Shown: piece by piece, positions 22,501-34,282 of the stretch
How the letters are laid out: each line of letters opens with the position of its first letter
Position numbering within the stretch: position 1 is the first letter of the stretch
Source of the DNA: Moringa oleifera
Taxonomy: Eukaryota > Streptophyta > Magnoliopsida > Brassicales > Moringaceae
Length of the DNA: 64,000 bases
Direction of reading: 5' to 3'
Assembly (NCBI GenBank): GCA_021397835.1
Contig: JAJFZO010000579.1
Coordinates: forward strand, 2,371,001 to 2,435,000
Made by a program: the position numbers and the translations under genes
Notes under the pieces: model-generated
The model's database searches: none
Seen by the model: only the letters and a program-made list of their open reading frames with translations
Told to the model about the DNA's origin: nothing

Positions 22501-25232
22501 CACCCAACCAGCTTGAATTGAATGTAGAAGATGTACTTTGACTATAAAGCGGGATGAGTACTTCACCATAAAGCTGAGATAAATGGTAAAGCATTTGAGA
22601 AAAACCCATATATTGGTCCTATAAAATCTTCAAAAAAAATAGGAAGATCAAAATCATGAAAATCAATTGGTTTCACTTACTAGAACAAAGCTCAATGGAC
22701 AACCATACATTTCTTGGAATGAATAGGTTGAAGTTCAAATATTTTTCCTTTTGTTTGTCCCCAAATATTAATGCAAAAGAAAAAAGTACTTTTGAGTTGG
22801 GAACAGAAGAAGAACAGCCATGAACCAATTCTGCACTGTTAGTATTAAATCAATGGTCAATTTATCCACACTAACAAGCCAATATGCAACAATTTTCATG
22901 ATTAGTTCTCTTATGTGCCTGTATATAAATTTGGTGAAGTCAAGTCCTGAATTTTTCTGTTTTGTTTTTTATGACTGTAATATCACAGAACTATATTCTC
23001 CAACTTTGTTGCAGCTTCTGTGAAACATTAAAATTCCTGTGAGGTCACTATTTCTTGTGCTCATACCAAATGCCATCCATCCATAATCATTTCTGAGTTT
23101 TATTGTCAGTACATGTTCTTGAACTAGTTCCATGGAGGGTGCTGACTATGATGATCTTTCAAGGTCCCTTCTATGGGCAAAAGAGAATAATGAATTTCAA
23201 CTATTCCGGTAAGGCAAAGGCACTGTTCAGTCATCTAAACTACAAAATTTATAGCTCCTGTATGCACCAATTTCCACAATGCTTTCCGCAGTTAGTACAG
23301 TGCAATCAGAAGCCTCAACCCAACAAGAGCTGCAAGTCCAAGAGCCAATGCTGGCCAGCCATTCCAAATATCAAACACTGCTGGGCACAGACTTATCCAA
23401 TCCTCGCTTGCAGCTTTATGCTGCCAATCTCTATTTGCGGTATGAGCTGGGTGAAGCATCATCCAAACAAGTCCTAATATGTGGGCTCTCCTCCATTGAT
23501 TCTGCTACTTGTGGTAAATGCGAATGCAGTCTTGAACTCCGATACTACAAAAGCAAAATGGGAAAACAAGTTAGAAACAGCATTTTCACATGGGCAGTTC
23601 ACTGGTGGAATTTATGAACAAAGATACTTTCCATTAACCCATCTAAAAGTGATCAATTATACCAAGAATCTGCCTGTCACTGCACTACACTCTGTCAATA
23701 CCTAGTGTAAAATAATAATTGCTATCATTATTTGCTGGGCAGGGTGAGATCCCTAGATACCCTTTTGCCTGAACCAAAAGTTCCTTCAGCAATGAAATTG
23801 AAAAGTCAAGCAAGCCTAAAGACACAAAATTCAAAATATTATAACCTTAGAGTAAACAAATGCTGGCTCCTAAGCTTTCCATCATGAAAGGTACCATCCT
23901 TCTATAGTCCAACGCTCAGGTGCCAGGATTCGTCTGAGACTAAACATCTACCGGCTTAAAACCTCTAAATATTCTACAGGCTTATTATTACTTCATAAAT
24001 GCAATGTTTGCTGTTGTACCCAAGATCAATAGCTAAGATTTTAAGGCAATTCACCCCAAAAAGTTGTAGAGAAGCTTAGTCATAGTACCTCATGCTACAA
24101 CAGAGAAACAGAGGGTGGGTAGGACTACTACTTCAGCAGCAATTAGGTTCTATTGTTTATGCAGACTAAATATTTCATCAAAAATATCCTATTCTACAAT
24201 TTTTAGGAAATCTGAAGGTAATACAGGAAATTAGCCGAAGGATGCAACTAACCATCACCAAGTTTGGCAGAAAGAACCATGCTACTTGCTGCATATAACA
24301 TCGCTTTACACTCAAGAGATGCTAAAGAAAGGTGAAGACATTAAGACCCATCAGTCACAGAAACAACAGAACATAATTATATTTTAACCATGGCTACGAA
24401 CAACATGCCAGCTTATAGCTTCATATGCAATGTTTCTCAACTTTCATACATATCATCTTTGAACCCCAAATGAAGGCATTCAAATTACTTAGCCAGAATG
24501 GTTTTATATGTACTTATATACATTTTTTTTTATATCAGAAGTTTGCTTATACTTACATACATGAGACTGCATAAATATTAGTAACCAAAAACTGAGCAAA
24601 CTATGTGACACTCACTGATTTGATAGAAATTGTAAAGGAGTCTTCCTTCTCTCCTTGGCCATTTTGTTCCTCAATGCTGAAGCTGAAACAAAGAATGGGG
24701 GATCCGGAACCTCAGGAGAGCTATTATGATCTATCAACCCTCAAAATATAAGCTTAATGTAACATATTAAGGAACTATGGGAATCTAGCTCGAAAGATAC
24801 GGATCTTATGGCATATGTGGAAGACATACTGGACATGCAAAAATGAAATCCACATTATACAAAAGAAACAGCATTAACAAAAGCTTGCAGGAAACAGGAA
24901 TACTGCATCTATGCAGGAGACACAAGACATGAATGTTCTATAAACAAAGGATGATTGCAACCACACATGCTCCAAAAGGAAAGAATTGCACAACATCTAT
25001 AAAAGAGGAAGAGAAAATGAGAGAGTCATAACACTACAACTTACAAGAATTCAGGAAAGCAATGCCCATTCGAACTCTCATTTCATCACGGACTTTATTG
25101 AGATGGTACAACAAATTAACTCAGAAAAAAAAGGATGCCTTTCAGTTGGTATTAACTGAATCAACTCAAACGAATAATAGGTCCTGTTAAGTGTTATGAG
25201 CATCAAACAGATCACTGCATTTCAGTCCATCA
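22501..25232. other. Balanced-composition spacer with exon-like patches on the minus strand
   Basis: Composition returns to normal here and two minus-strand patches look exon-like. One is 23501-23292: after a CAG acceptor an open frame of 69 codons ends in a stop at 23294-23292. It reads WRRAHILGLVWMMLHP, then DWISLCPAVFDIWNGWPALA, and closes with a hydrophobic segment. The other lies at about 24690-24610, downstream of a good TTTGTTTCAG acceptor, and reads FSIEEQNGQGEKEDSF. I could not join them in frame or name a family. They may be remains of a gene or part of an unrecognised one. Plus-strand frames here (22820-23705) are probably shadows. Confidence 0.25.
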
Positions 25233-26441
25233 TCACAATTTAGTCCTTGATAATACAGCTTGCAAAGAACCCAACTGTCTCTGAGACAAGGGTGGTACCC
25301 TTCTCTGAGCTAAGGTGATGATCAGCTTAGCCTTATCAAGTTGGCCATTCTTCCTAAGGCCTACAAGCAACGTATGAATGGTGTCCACATTTGGAAACCA
25401 ATTTTTTCTCATGCAATCTTTACACATTGTATACGCCAAATCAAACTCCCCTCCTTTACAGAGATAATGAATCATGGTCTGGTAAATCTTAACGTTGGGT
25501 TTGTACCCATTGCCATGTAAAGCAGAATAAACCCTTTTAGCCATTTCAGGAAACCCAGCAAGGCAGAATCCTTTGATGACCAAATTATACGTCACTTCAT
25601 CCGGCTTTATCCCCAGATTCTGCATCAAGCGCATCAGATCATTAGCTTGCCATGCCCGTCTACTATTAACCAAAAACTGAATCCTAGCATTAAATGTAGC
25701 AAGATTGGGTAAACACCCCTTATACACCATAAGATTCCATAGCCCATTGCTAATATGCCACTGATTATTCTTATAAAATGCTGAAATAAGTGTGGTGTAT
25801 GTAACAACATCCGGTATAATTTTTGATTTCTCCATCTCTATCATGACCAAATAGGCCTTATCCAGAATTCCCATTTTGCAGAAAGCCTTAATAACAATAT
25901 TAACTGAAAATACATCCAATAAAATGTCAAACTTCTGTGGCATCTCTTGAAGAAATGCCTGAATAGCTCCTAAATCACGGGTTTCTGTCAAGACAGAAAG
26001 TGCAGCATTGAAAGATTTAACAGTTCTTTTGCATCCATACAGATGCATACTATAAAAAGTATCAATGGCGTGCTTCGTCATTCCAGACTTTCCATACAAC
26101 ATTATAATCCTTACAATGAACCCTTCACGCCTACCTTGCGGCAGAGACTTTTGATGCTCAAGCAGATGCTCAATGTAATCAAATCTACGTGCGCCAGCTA
26201 ACCGAGAAACCGTGTCTTCAAATGCAAACCGATTCTCAATAACCAGTCGATTGTGTGCATTAGCCTTGAATAGGCTAAACAGCTTTTCAGGGTCTCGTTC
26301 AGCTTTGAGCTTGACAAGGGCAGGTTCTTCTAATGGTTTTGAATTTTGAAGGTGATTCAGTGCAGCTGCAGGAATATCTGTTGATGTGATGACAGCAGCA
26401 GCAGAATGGCAGCATCTGCGAATAGTTCGCAGAGAGAGCAT
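25233..26441 (-). CDS. Pentatricopeptide repeat protein, P class, mitochondrial type (402 aa)
   Basis: Intronless coding frame of 402 aa. The leader (MLSLRTIRRCCHSAAAVITS) is basic and Ala/Ser-rich, fitting mitochondrial import. The conserved KLKAERDPEKLFSLFKANAH block follows, then about eight PPR units from roughly residue 105 to 390, including IIPDVVTYTTLISAFYKNNQ, GIKPDEVTYNLVIKGFCLAG and GYKPNVKIYQTMIHYLCKGG. It resembles Arabidopsis At1g80150, whose neighbour At1g80160 is a glyoxalase like the one at 2-4 kb here. A plausible leader intron lies at 27000-26462, with donor CTAG/GTAATC and acceptor TTTCAG 21 bases before the ATG. Transcription would then start near 27100. RNA target unknown. 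Confidence 0.92.
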   Translation of the reverse strand: MLSLRTIRRCCHSAAAVITSTDIPAAALNHLQNSKPLEEPALVKLKAERDPEKLFSLFKANAHNRLVIENRFAFEDTVSRLAGARRFDYIEHLLEHQKSLPQGRREGFIVRIIMLYGKSGMTKHAIDTFYSMHLYGCKRTVKSFNAALSVLTETRDLGAIQAFLQEMPQKFDILLDVFSVNIVIKAFCKMGILDKAYLVMIEMEKSKIIPDVVTYTTLISAFYKNNQWHISNGLWNLMVYKGCLPNLATFNARIQFLVNSRRAWQANDLMRLMQNLGIKPDEVTYNLVIKGFCLAGFPEMAKRVYSALHGNGYKPNVKIYQTMIHYLCKGGEFDLAYTMCKDCMRKNWFPNVDTIHTLLVGLRKNGQLDKAKLIITLAQRRVPPLSQRQLGSLQAVLSRTKL

Positions 26442-26461
26442 GTTCCAGGTTGTTCCTCAAA

Positions 26462-27000
26462 CTGAAACATGGCCATATGCTGAAATTAAGATTCCATATG
26501 CCGATATTACAAAATATTGATTATCCATTCAACAAAATGAATCCCAGATACATGAACACTAGCAAAGAAGAACTCCCACAGACTTTTCTCAGACAGAAGC
26601 AGACCCATTTGCTAGGATCATGCTTTCAGGTACAATGTAAAGTAAGTCCTTAATATCCGTAAACCAAATGGAAGGGCCCAGAAAAGACAGCAGTTAAAAG
26701 TGGAGAACAGTGATGAACTCATGAGAGAAACATTTCACTAACAGAACATACCCACATAATTGAACCATAAATCAAGCCACTATCTTGAGGATATATTGAG
26801 TACCCAAATATCGAGTTGAAGAACCCTAACACAGGAAAACTCAAAATTAATAATGATGAATTATAATCAGATCCAAATACCCCAAAACAAAAGGTGGGCA
26901 CAGCTATATCTGCTTGATTCGCTATATCAAATTTAAAACGACGAACAAATAGCTGGTCCTGAATACGTGAAGATTAAAAGCCGAGGGTACATGAGATTAC
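26462..27000 (-). other. Possible 5'-UTR intron of the 402-aa PPR gene
   Basis: On the minus strand a good donor (CTAG then GTAATC, first intron base 27000) and a good acceptor (TTTCAG, last base 26462) bound 539 AT-rich bases directly before the PPR start codon. The stretch beyond 27000 has gene-like composition up to about 27240. This is splice-signal evidence only. Confidence 0.35.
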
Positions 27001-27250
27001 CTAGAAGCTAATAACGGATCTAAGAAACAGCTCATTTTTATGGGCGTCTTCGTGTGTGTTTTGAGTCGTGAAGGTTTTGGGTTTTAGGTTTTCTTTTACC
27101 AGGAAGAGGCAAAGAAAAGATAACTCCCATGGGCTGGGGGTCCAAGGGAAGCTGGTGTGCGGCTGCTTAACGAATGACGCTGATTGGTTGTTGGTTGAAG
27201 GACCAAGGCAACGCTTCGTGTAGAAATATTTGCCTGAAAATTGAATATAC

Positions 27251-27270
27251 ATATATATATATATATATAT
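27251..27270. repeat. (AT)10 microsatellite
   Basis: Ten AT units, preceded by ACAT. It marks the change from gene-like sequence to an AT-rich spacer (27270-28110) that otherwise holds nothing I can name. Confidence 0.9.
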
Positions 27271-28467
27271 GAAAGCTGATATATTTAACAGGTTCTTAAA
27301 TATCCATGTTAGTTTGTATATGCTGACGTGGATATTAATTATTATATATTATAATATTTTTATAATTTTTTAATTTTTTAAAAAATAAATGTTAATAATT
27401 TAGCTACACATTCTTAAATTTTACATTCAATGACGCTTATTTAAAAATTTAAATTTTAACTTATAAATTTAATTTGAAGTTACAGAGTTTTAAATTTAAC
27501 GAAAAATCTAATTTTAAAATGTTGATCACTATCTGAGTTTGTAGAGAATGTCTTGTAATCAAAGTTCAAGTATCAATTGCTATTATCAAATCGAATGAGA
27601 AGAACTTTTAATTAGTCTTATGTTATTTTATATTTACAATTAAATATATTTAACTAATTGTTAATCTTTGACATTATATATTTATTTTTGTAATAATAAA
27701 ATATAACTTTCTAAAATTAATTCTTATAAGAAATATATTCAAATTTACCAATAACCATAATGTAATTATTGAACTTCTAATGTTAAACTTATAATTGAAG
27801 ATAAAGACAATAATTTATTTTTTCAATTGATTTGCACCTTAAATTAAGAAATTCACCTTTCTACATTTTATTTTGTAAATGGGAAACATTACAGAAGTGT
27901 TGATTCAATTATGAAGAACAGATGCAAACAGACAAGAACAAACTCAAATTTTTAGTTTATAGTATTTAATTTTAAATTGCACTGAATTTTTAAAAAACTT
28001 ATAATACATAATAATTTAATAAAACTTATATTAAAATTTTATTTTTATTTTTACATTAATATTATAAATTATTAAAAATATATTATTTTTAAATAACTCA
28101 GATAAGATCTCTATCTCATGCTTTTCAGAGTTTTTCCAACAACTCCATATTTCAACCCACAGTTTCAAAATCATTTCCACCACACACATTCAATTCCAGG
28201 ATGGGATCATGTCAAAATCAAGTCACAAAGTAGCTGGGGAAAAGAAAAATTTTGTCCATCAGAATTAGTGAGCCAACTAAAGTTTCTGAATCCAGTAAGA
28301 CATAATCATCTATTGCAGCTTAATTTTGTAGATCCAAAACTAACTGAGCATTCTGTTCTGGTATACAAATGGAAGGAATGGCAAATTCAAGGAGAGGGGT
28401 GCAGCAGCTGAAGATGATGGATCAATCCCCTTGAGAATTTGACAAAATCTCCCATTTGTTTCATCTA

Positions 28468-31400
28468 TCAGTCCTTCGAAGTTATCACGAGTAAACCCAA
28501 TGCACCTATCAGGATATACTGCAAGAAAGAGCATGGTATCTTCTTTTAGCTCAACAATGTTCAAACCAAAACCAGAAAAGGTCTCAGATGCCATTATGAA
28601 CTGTCAAAATGTGACTCTGCAGGGATGAAGATGGTTTAACAGGAAGAGAAAACCCTAGAGAAGAAGAAATCAGTACATGACAGTGTGGGTGCCAACCAAA
28701 TTGTGCATCAGTACTTCAACTTAGCTATCTAGTTAGTAGATCATATTGTAGAGAGGACAAACCTTTATAATGGGCTTTTCAGTCATGATAATAGTCACCC
28801 AACCAACATAGGGCAAGAACCTGCATATGGCAAAAAGTGGAGCAATATTAAAACTAGGATCTGAGCCAGAAGGGGGCCAGTTGATCTTTCCTTCAGACTG
28901 ATATGCAGTTAATCTTCCTGCTTTTATGAGGAAGTCATAGAAGTTAATCGCTAAATTCTATGCATTAAGTTGATCTAGGAATGCTATGAAGGTTAACAAC
29001 AGAGGTTTTACCCAACAGCTCTGCCCATGATATGGTGGCGTTGCAGCCAGAGCTGACCTTGGGCATACAAAAGTCTGTCATCTCCATAATTGTTGTCACC
29101 TGGAAAAGTAACATAGTAAAATGGTCAAAGATGCAATGCAACAATTTCTAATAAAATTCTACTTCAGGTCAAGAAGTAGTCACCTTTTGTGAGGACATCA
29201 ACTTCCCCAGTATCTTGCCGTTCATGAACCTGAAATGTTGGTTGATGATGATCGGTTTATTCAATTTTAAAAGAAACAGCAAGAATATGAGTTCATTCAA
29301 TCTTTTTGTGGTGATAACCATGGCACACCTCCATCTCTATTGCTCATATACATATAAATAACAGCTACACAATTCACTACCACATTCATAGTTTATCAGC
29401 TTACACCAAGGGAATATCAATCCATTATCTAATGAGCAGGAAAAGTGAATTTGATTCGTTACCTTTATTACACGATGGACAATTGGAATTTCACGGCCCT
29501 AGCAAAAGCATGTTCCAAGAATTAATTAGCAGAAGAAAAAAGGCAGTAAAGGAAAAAGCTGATCTCCATAGAAAAACATAAAAATTCAAGTGGAAAATAA
29601 GCAGACAGTCATTCATGGAGATCAACATGCAGGCATACAGGATAACCAAAATGCCAGACAATAACAAGGTGAGTACAACCAAAATGTCAGGTTTATTATG
29701 TCTTTATTTCTATTTGCCTCAATCCATTTTCCTTTTGATAGGCATCTGGTGCATTTTAGTAACGGGCTTACCATTTCACCAGAATAAATGAGGAAAGAAA
29801 AGCAAGACAATCTTTCAAATTACTAATGGCATAATTAAAGAATGGCAGTTGATTTTTAAGATCTAGTAAAATTTTTCCAACTCATGTTCATTCAACCCAG
29901 AACCACCAGCTTGCAATCTGAAAAGAACTTGAGGTGCTCTAACTAATAGATAGGTGCACAAACACATGTTTGTGCAAAGCACAGTCAAGTTCCATGTTGC
30001 AATTAATTGAACTACTTATAACATAGAACTTGTTCCATTTGTAATGTTAATACTTAACGGTACTTCATATCAGTTTCATACAGGTGAGTAAAAGGATGCT
30101 ATCGTATGGACATAATGGATCAATTGCTCACCTCTCAATTCATTTCAAGCCCTAGAATCCTTCTTATCCCACTATTCATTCTCAATATTGTATGTTGTAA
30201 TTGTAGCTACTTTACGTGATTAAAAAGAACTTAGCAAAGATACACAAATGACCAGAGACTTCACATGAAAATGATGCCAATACCACCTCCTATTATCCAA
30301 TTGCTAAATCTGATGTGCATCGATCTAAAGCTGGTTCTTTTACCGTACTGTTTTCTTCTGAGGTTTAGAAATAACATGTTATTCAATTACTTTTCAAGCC
30401 AAGCACCCCATCTCATGCATAAATATGTTGGCCAGCACAAGCAGCACGGCACAGGTATCAAGCTTAGCAAAATGCCTTGGATCTTGGCTCCAGTGGCAAA
30501 TGGATGAGCATGTGATAGTGTTAGACGGTAAGTCCGGGTGTTAAAACAATGGTGACAAAATCTTTGGTGCTGATACCACCAGCAGCAATCTGGAACAGGG
30601 AATTATATTATTGAAATAAATTATAAGCTAGGAATGGCAAAAGGCTATCCTTTTCTGAGTAGAAGGCAAACGTGTCTCCTAAAAATGCAATAACTCTGAA
30701 ATTGGCTTCACAAATAAGAAGAAATCAGTCACTATTAGTAGTAAGAACAATCCTATGACAAGTGCTTATGACAAAACAGATGGAGCAAAATATTTTGAAA
30801 AATAAAATAAAACATCACTTACATCAACATTAAAAACAACAATCTCTCCTGCACGAATAGGATCTTTACTCATGTGCAAGAACAGGATATCCCCCTGCAT
30901 ATGATACAGTTATCATTACTTGGTGTTTAAACAGCATTAAACAGTCAAAAATAAGAAAAGTAACTGTAAAGTTAATTCATAAAACAATTGAAAAAAGACA
31001 ACGAGAGACTAAAAGAATGCATATCGGGAAGTAACTTCAGCTTGATTGTGCAATATTTTTCCATAATGAGTAACTGTATCGACTAGCTGAGTGCAACCAG
31101 AAAACTTAATTAACTCAAATACTTAATTGAATATTCACAGCTACAAGCAGCTTGGCAGCACACCTATGGCATCTACTAGAAAGTAAATGAGTCATGTTTT
31201 TTTCTAATCAATCAAGTTGAAAATTTTTGTTGGGGCAGTCTATGATTCAGTATAACATATTTCCACTTCCTTTTTTTCCATTTCCTGAAAATTTTCAATC
31301 CATCGTACCTGCCTGGCAGATTTTCTCATGATCCCTTCCTTTTTCTTTTCAAATTATTTATTTTAAGTGCTAGCATAAATTGGGGCATCGTACTTGTATC

Positions 31401-32647
31401 TTCAATTTATGCCACATATTTACATAAAAGGTTATTACACACGCTGACCCAGTGGATGTTCTACAAAGAAGAATATCTCAATGCCAAAAGCATGCCATAC
31501 AAACAAAGAAGAAAAAAGTGGCCATAATTAAAGAATGAGATTGCAAATAAAAAGATAGAAACTCCAAATATGATGCACCACAAATTCCATGCACAGGGTC
31601 GTATAATGTTCTAAACATAGACTTTTAAGAAAAACGTGCCCATCTTTCTCAGAATCTCCTTAAAAAAGGATTCCACCAAAAATAACAACGTTTGGAAAGA
31701 GAGCATGACGTTCCTGAGAAAGAATCTATGCTCACAGCTCCCAAAATGATGAAACTTAGATAAGAGGGGTGCAGTATATCTTTTCTTTTTCCTTGACAAT
31801 CTAAAGGTGTGCACATCCTTTTATTCACTCAGAATTAGTTTTGCAAGCAGCATTTATGTCGATACCTAAGATTATAATGCATAACCTAACTATTCAGATG
31901 AACAAATCATTTGATACAAGATCATAAAAGAATTAACAAGTTAGATTTACCCTCTTGAAACCTGGTTCCATGCTTCCAGAAAGAACAACAACAACAGGAG
32001 ATTCACTGCCAGTGATACACATCAATGCCTTCCATATTATCAGGGCAGATGTAACAATCATACCTGAAAAATAATGAATGTAACCCAGTTTAAAAGCCCA
32101 ACCTTCTACTCTAAAAATTTGAGCACCATAAATAATACAGTGAAGAACTATACTTCAGTAAGCATAGAAAGAAAGGGACATTCTTCATCTAACCGAAATC
32201 TGTAATTTCGTGGACAAATTCTAGAATAAAATAGGTAGAGTTTATATCCACAGCGCTCCTTAACGCCCCTCCTCACCCGGCCAAAGAAGGATCTTTTTGT
32301 TCCATTTCAAAAAAAATTCATCTCAAGCCACGAAGCCAAAAAATGATCGCATCTTGGTATGGTAAACAATCGAATTATTTGTCTATTAAACCCAATCAAT
32401 AAAATATCAGAGCTCTAGAAATATCAAATCCCCGTCCCTCTCCATGTCTTCTCAACACCCAAATCGAGTATGCGAATGCGAAACGCCCGCTGTACTCATA
32501 AGGATACATAGATAGGAATATATATGTATGTATGCATGTCGAGAACGAGAGAAAAAAACAAAACAAACCAAGACTGACTGCCTGAGTGAGGAGCTGGCGG
32601 ATCTGGATGGACTTGATGGAGTCCACAGTCTCTCCGATCCAACCCAT
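28468..32647 (-). CDS. SEC11: Signal peptidase complex catalytic subunit SEC11 (180 aa, eight exons)
   Basis: Exons on the minus strand: 32647-32569, 32063-31951, 30894-30823, 29498-29463, 29229-29184, 29099-29012, 28820-28763 and 28518-28468. All joins are GT-AG and frame is kept, giving 180 aa with start [10 protein letters not shown] and end ITSKD. This ER-membrane serine protease removes signal peptides from secretory proteins. The N-terminal membrane anchor is about residues 27-43. Catalytic residues are Ser57 in [13 protein letters not shown], His96 in PIVHRV (replacing the bacterial Lys) and acidic residues in GDNNYGDD (117-123). A second hydrophobic segment forms the C-terminus (about 162-177). 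Length equals the eukaryotic family. Exons of 36, 46, 51 and 58 bases make the gene easy to miss. The neighbouring order matches At1g52600. Confidence 0.95.
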
Positions 32648-34282
32648 CTTCCCCTTCCTCTTCTTCGATTCTGCTCTCTCTTTCCACTAGCGGGGGCTTA
32701 CTTTCGTTGTTTGGCAGTTACCCACAGAATCGTTGATCTAATTTGCCTTCCTTGTCATTTGCTCGGTGCTTGTGCCTGCGGGGGTTACCGAAGTAGTGAT
32801 GACAAAAAGGGCAATTTTTTTTTTTGCATTTTATTAATTATTATTTACAAAACTGTCCCAGCTTCCTAATTTAATTAATTTTAATTTTTTTTATATCTCT
32901 TATGTATCTCATCCTAATTTTTGTAATTTTAAATCCTTCATGTTAAAAGCTTTAATGCTGCAAATATAAACTCGATGAATATTATAGTCTAATTCGATTT
33001 CGGCTCAATTTTTTTCCTCATTTTCATCATTGTGTGGCAAGTAAATGTTAAGTTGACATCAACCAATCCTTTCTTTATTGGCATCAAGTTCTCTCAAATA
33101 TCAATTTTTTATTACATAAATTAAATATAAAATAAATATAATATGATTTAAGATGAATAAAAAAATATTGTTTTTGTTTTTTGAATCCTTAATATAATTT
33201 ATTTGGTATGATTTCAATGGCTCCAAATGAGTATGAGTATATCATAATATTTTTTTTTTAATTTTTTAACCTTACATTTAAAAAAAACCAGAGAGAGAAA
33301 AAATGTTTTTAAGAAATAACATCAATTTATATTTATTGTTTGTTTAGTGGGTTATTTATAGCATTTGATAATTATCGAGGATTTGAAAGAAATCTATATT
33401 TTTTCTGATTTTTTATTTTTTTAAAAAAATTTAAAATGTGAAAAGAGAATTTAAAATATAACAACTTAATTAGTCAATAAATATAAAGAGATTTAAATAA
33501 TAAAATAAAAATATATTTAAATATATTTAATAACAATAAGAAAAATATTGTGAAATTTGATTAAAAAAAAGGAGTTCGTTTTTTTGTAATTATTTTATTT
33601 CTTGTTTTGTGTTAATTCGTTTCTTTATTTTGAGCTTTTATAATAACTTATATATACATATACATATATATATATATATATTTAATAGGAAGTACAAATT
33701 ATAATTATTCTCTCTTCCAAATTTTTTATTGTTGACTTGTAAACACATTCAATGTTTAAGGTGATAAAAATAAAAGAGAAAAAATTTACAGAATCAAGAA
33801 AGTTTGTTGTGAAACTCTTTAGTCTTTAGTGTTGACTTCCAAAGTCTTTGATTTTAATTTTCATTCAGATAAAAACCCAAATCTAGAATTAAAAAAGTTA
33901 TTTGTGAAAATTGTTAATGCTTTTCACATATTGTCTAAATATAATTCATAATTCTTTGAGTTTTACATTAATTCTTTTACGTATGAGTATTGAAATAAAT
34001 TTTGCTTACAAAGTTAATCATGTTATAATTTAGCTCCTTTGGTGGATTATTTTACTTGATGTAAATGATTATTTTTTATTAAATCTAAACATTTTCATGA
34101 TCTTTTTATCAATGCAGTTATGTTTTGCATGATTTATTTTAATTATAATTTTATGATATCTATATTTAATTTGAAATAGTTACTAAATAGTTGATCATAA
34201 TAACTTATTAGTAATGTGTGATGACCTATTAGACAATCATGGTAATTTATTAAATAGGTATAGTGATTTATTAAATATATGG
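32648..34282. other. SEC11 promoter side and AT-rich spacer
   Basis: About 32650-32810 is the GC-richer leader and promoter region of SEC11. Beyond it the sequence is AT-rich, with a TA/CATA microsatellite at about 33650-33682, and carries no recognisable gene. Confidence 0.4.

Noticed and set aside
23279..23705. Plus-strand frames of 112 and 74 codons
   Set aside because: No recognisable domain. The opposite strand at the same place has a more exon-like frame.
18152..26441. Restorer-of-fertility-type PPR cluster
   Set aside because: The PPR genes are clearly different from each other, match single-copy conserved PPR types, and do not form a tandem array of close paralogues.
28340..28594. 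84-codon minus-strand frame starting [10 protein letters not shown]
   Set aside because: It overlaps the last SEC11 exon in a different register. The SEC11 frame here gives the conserved C-terminus ending ITSKD, so this frame is a shadow.
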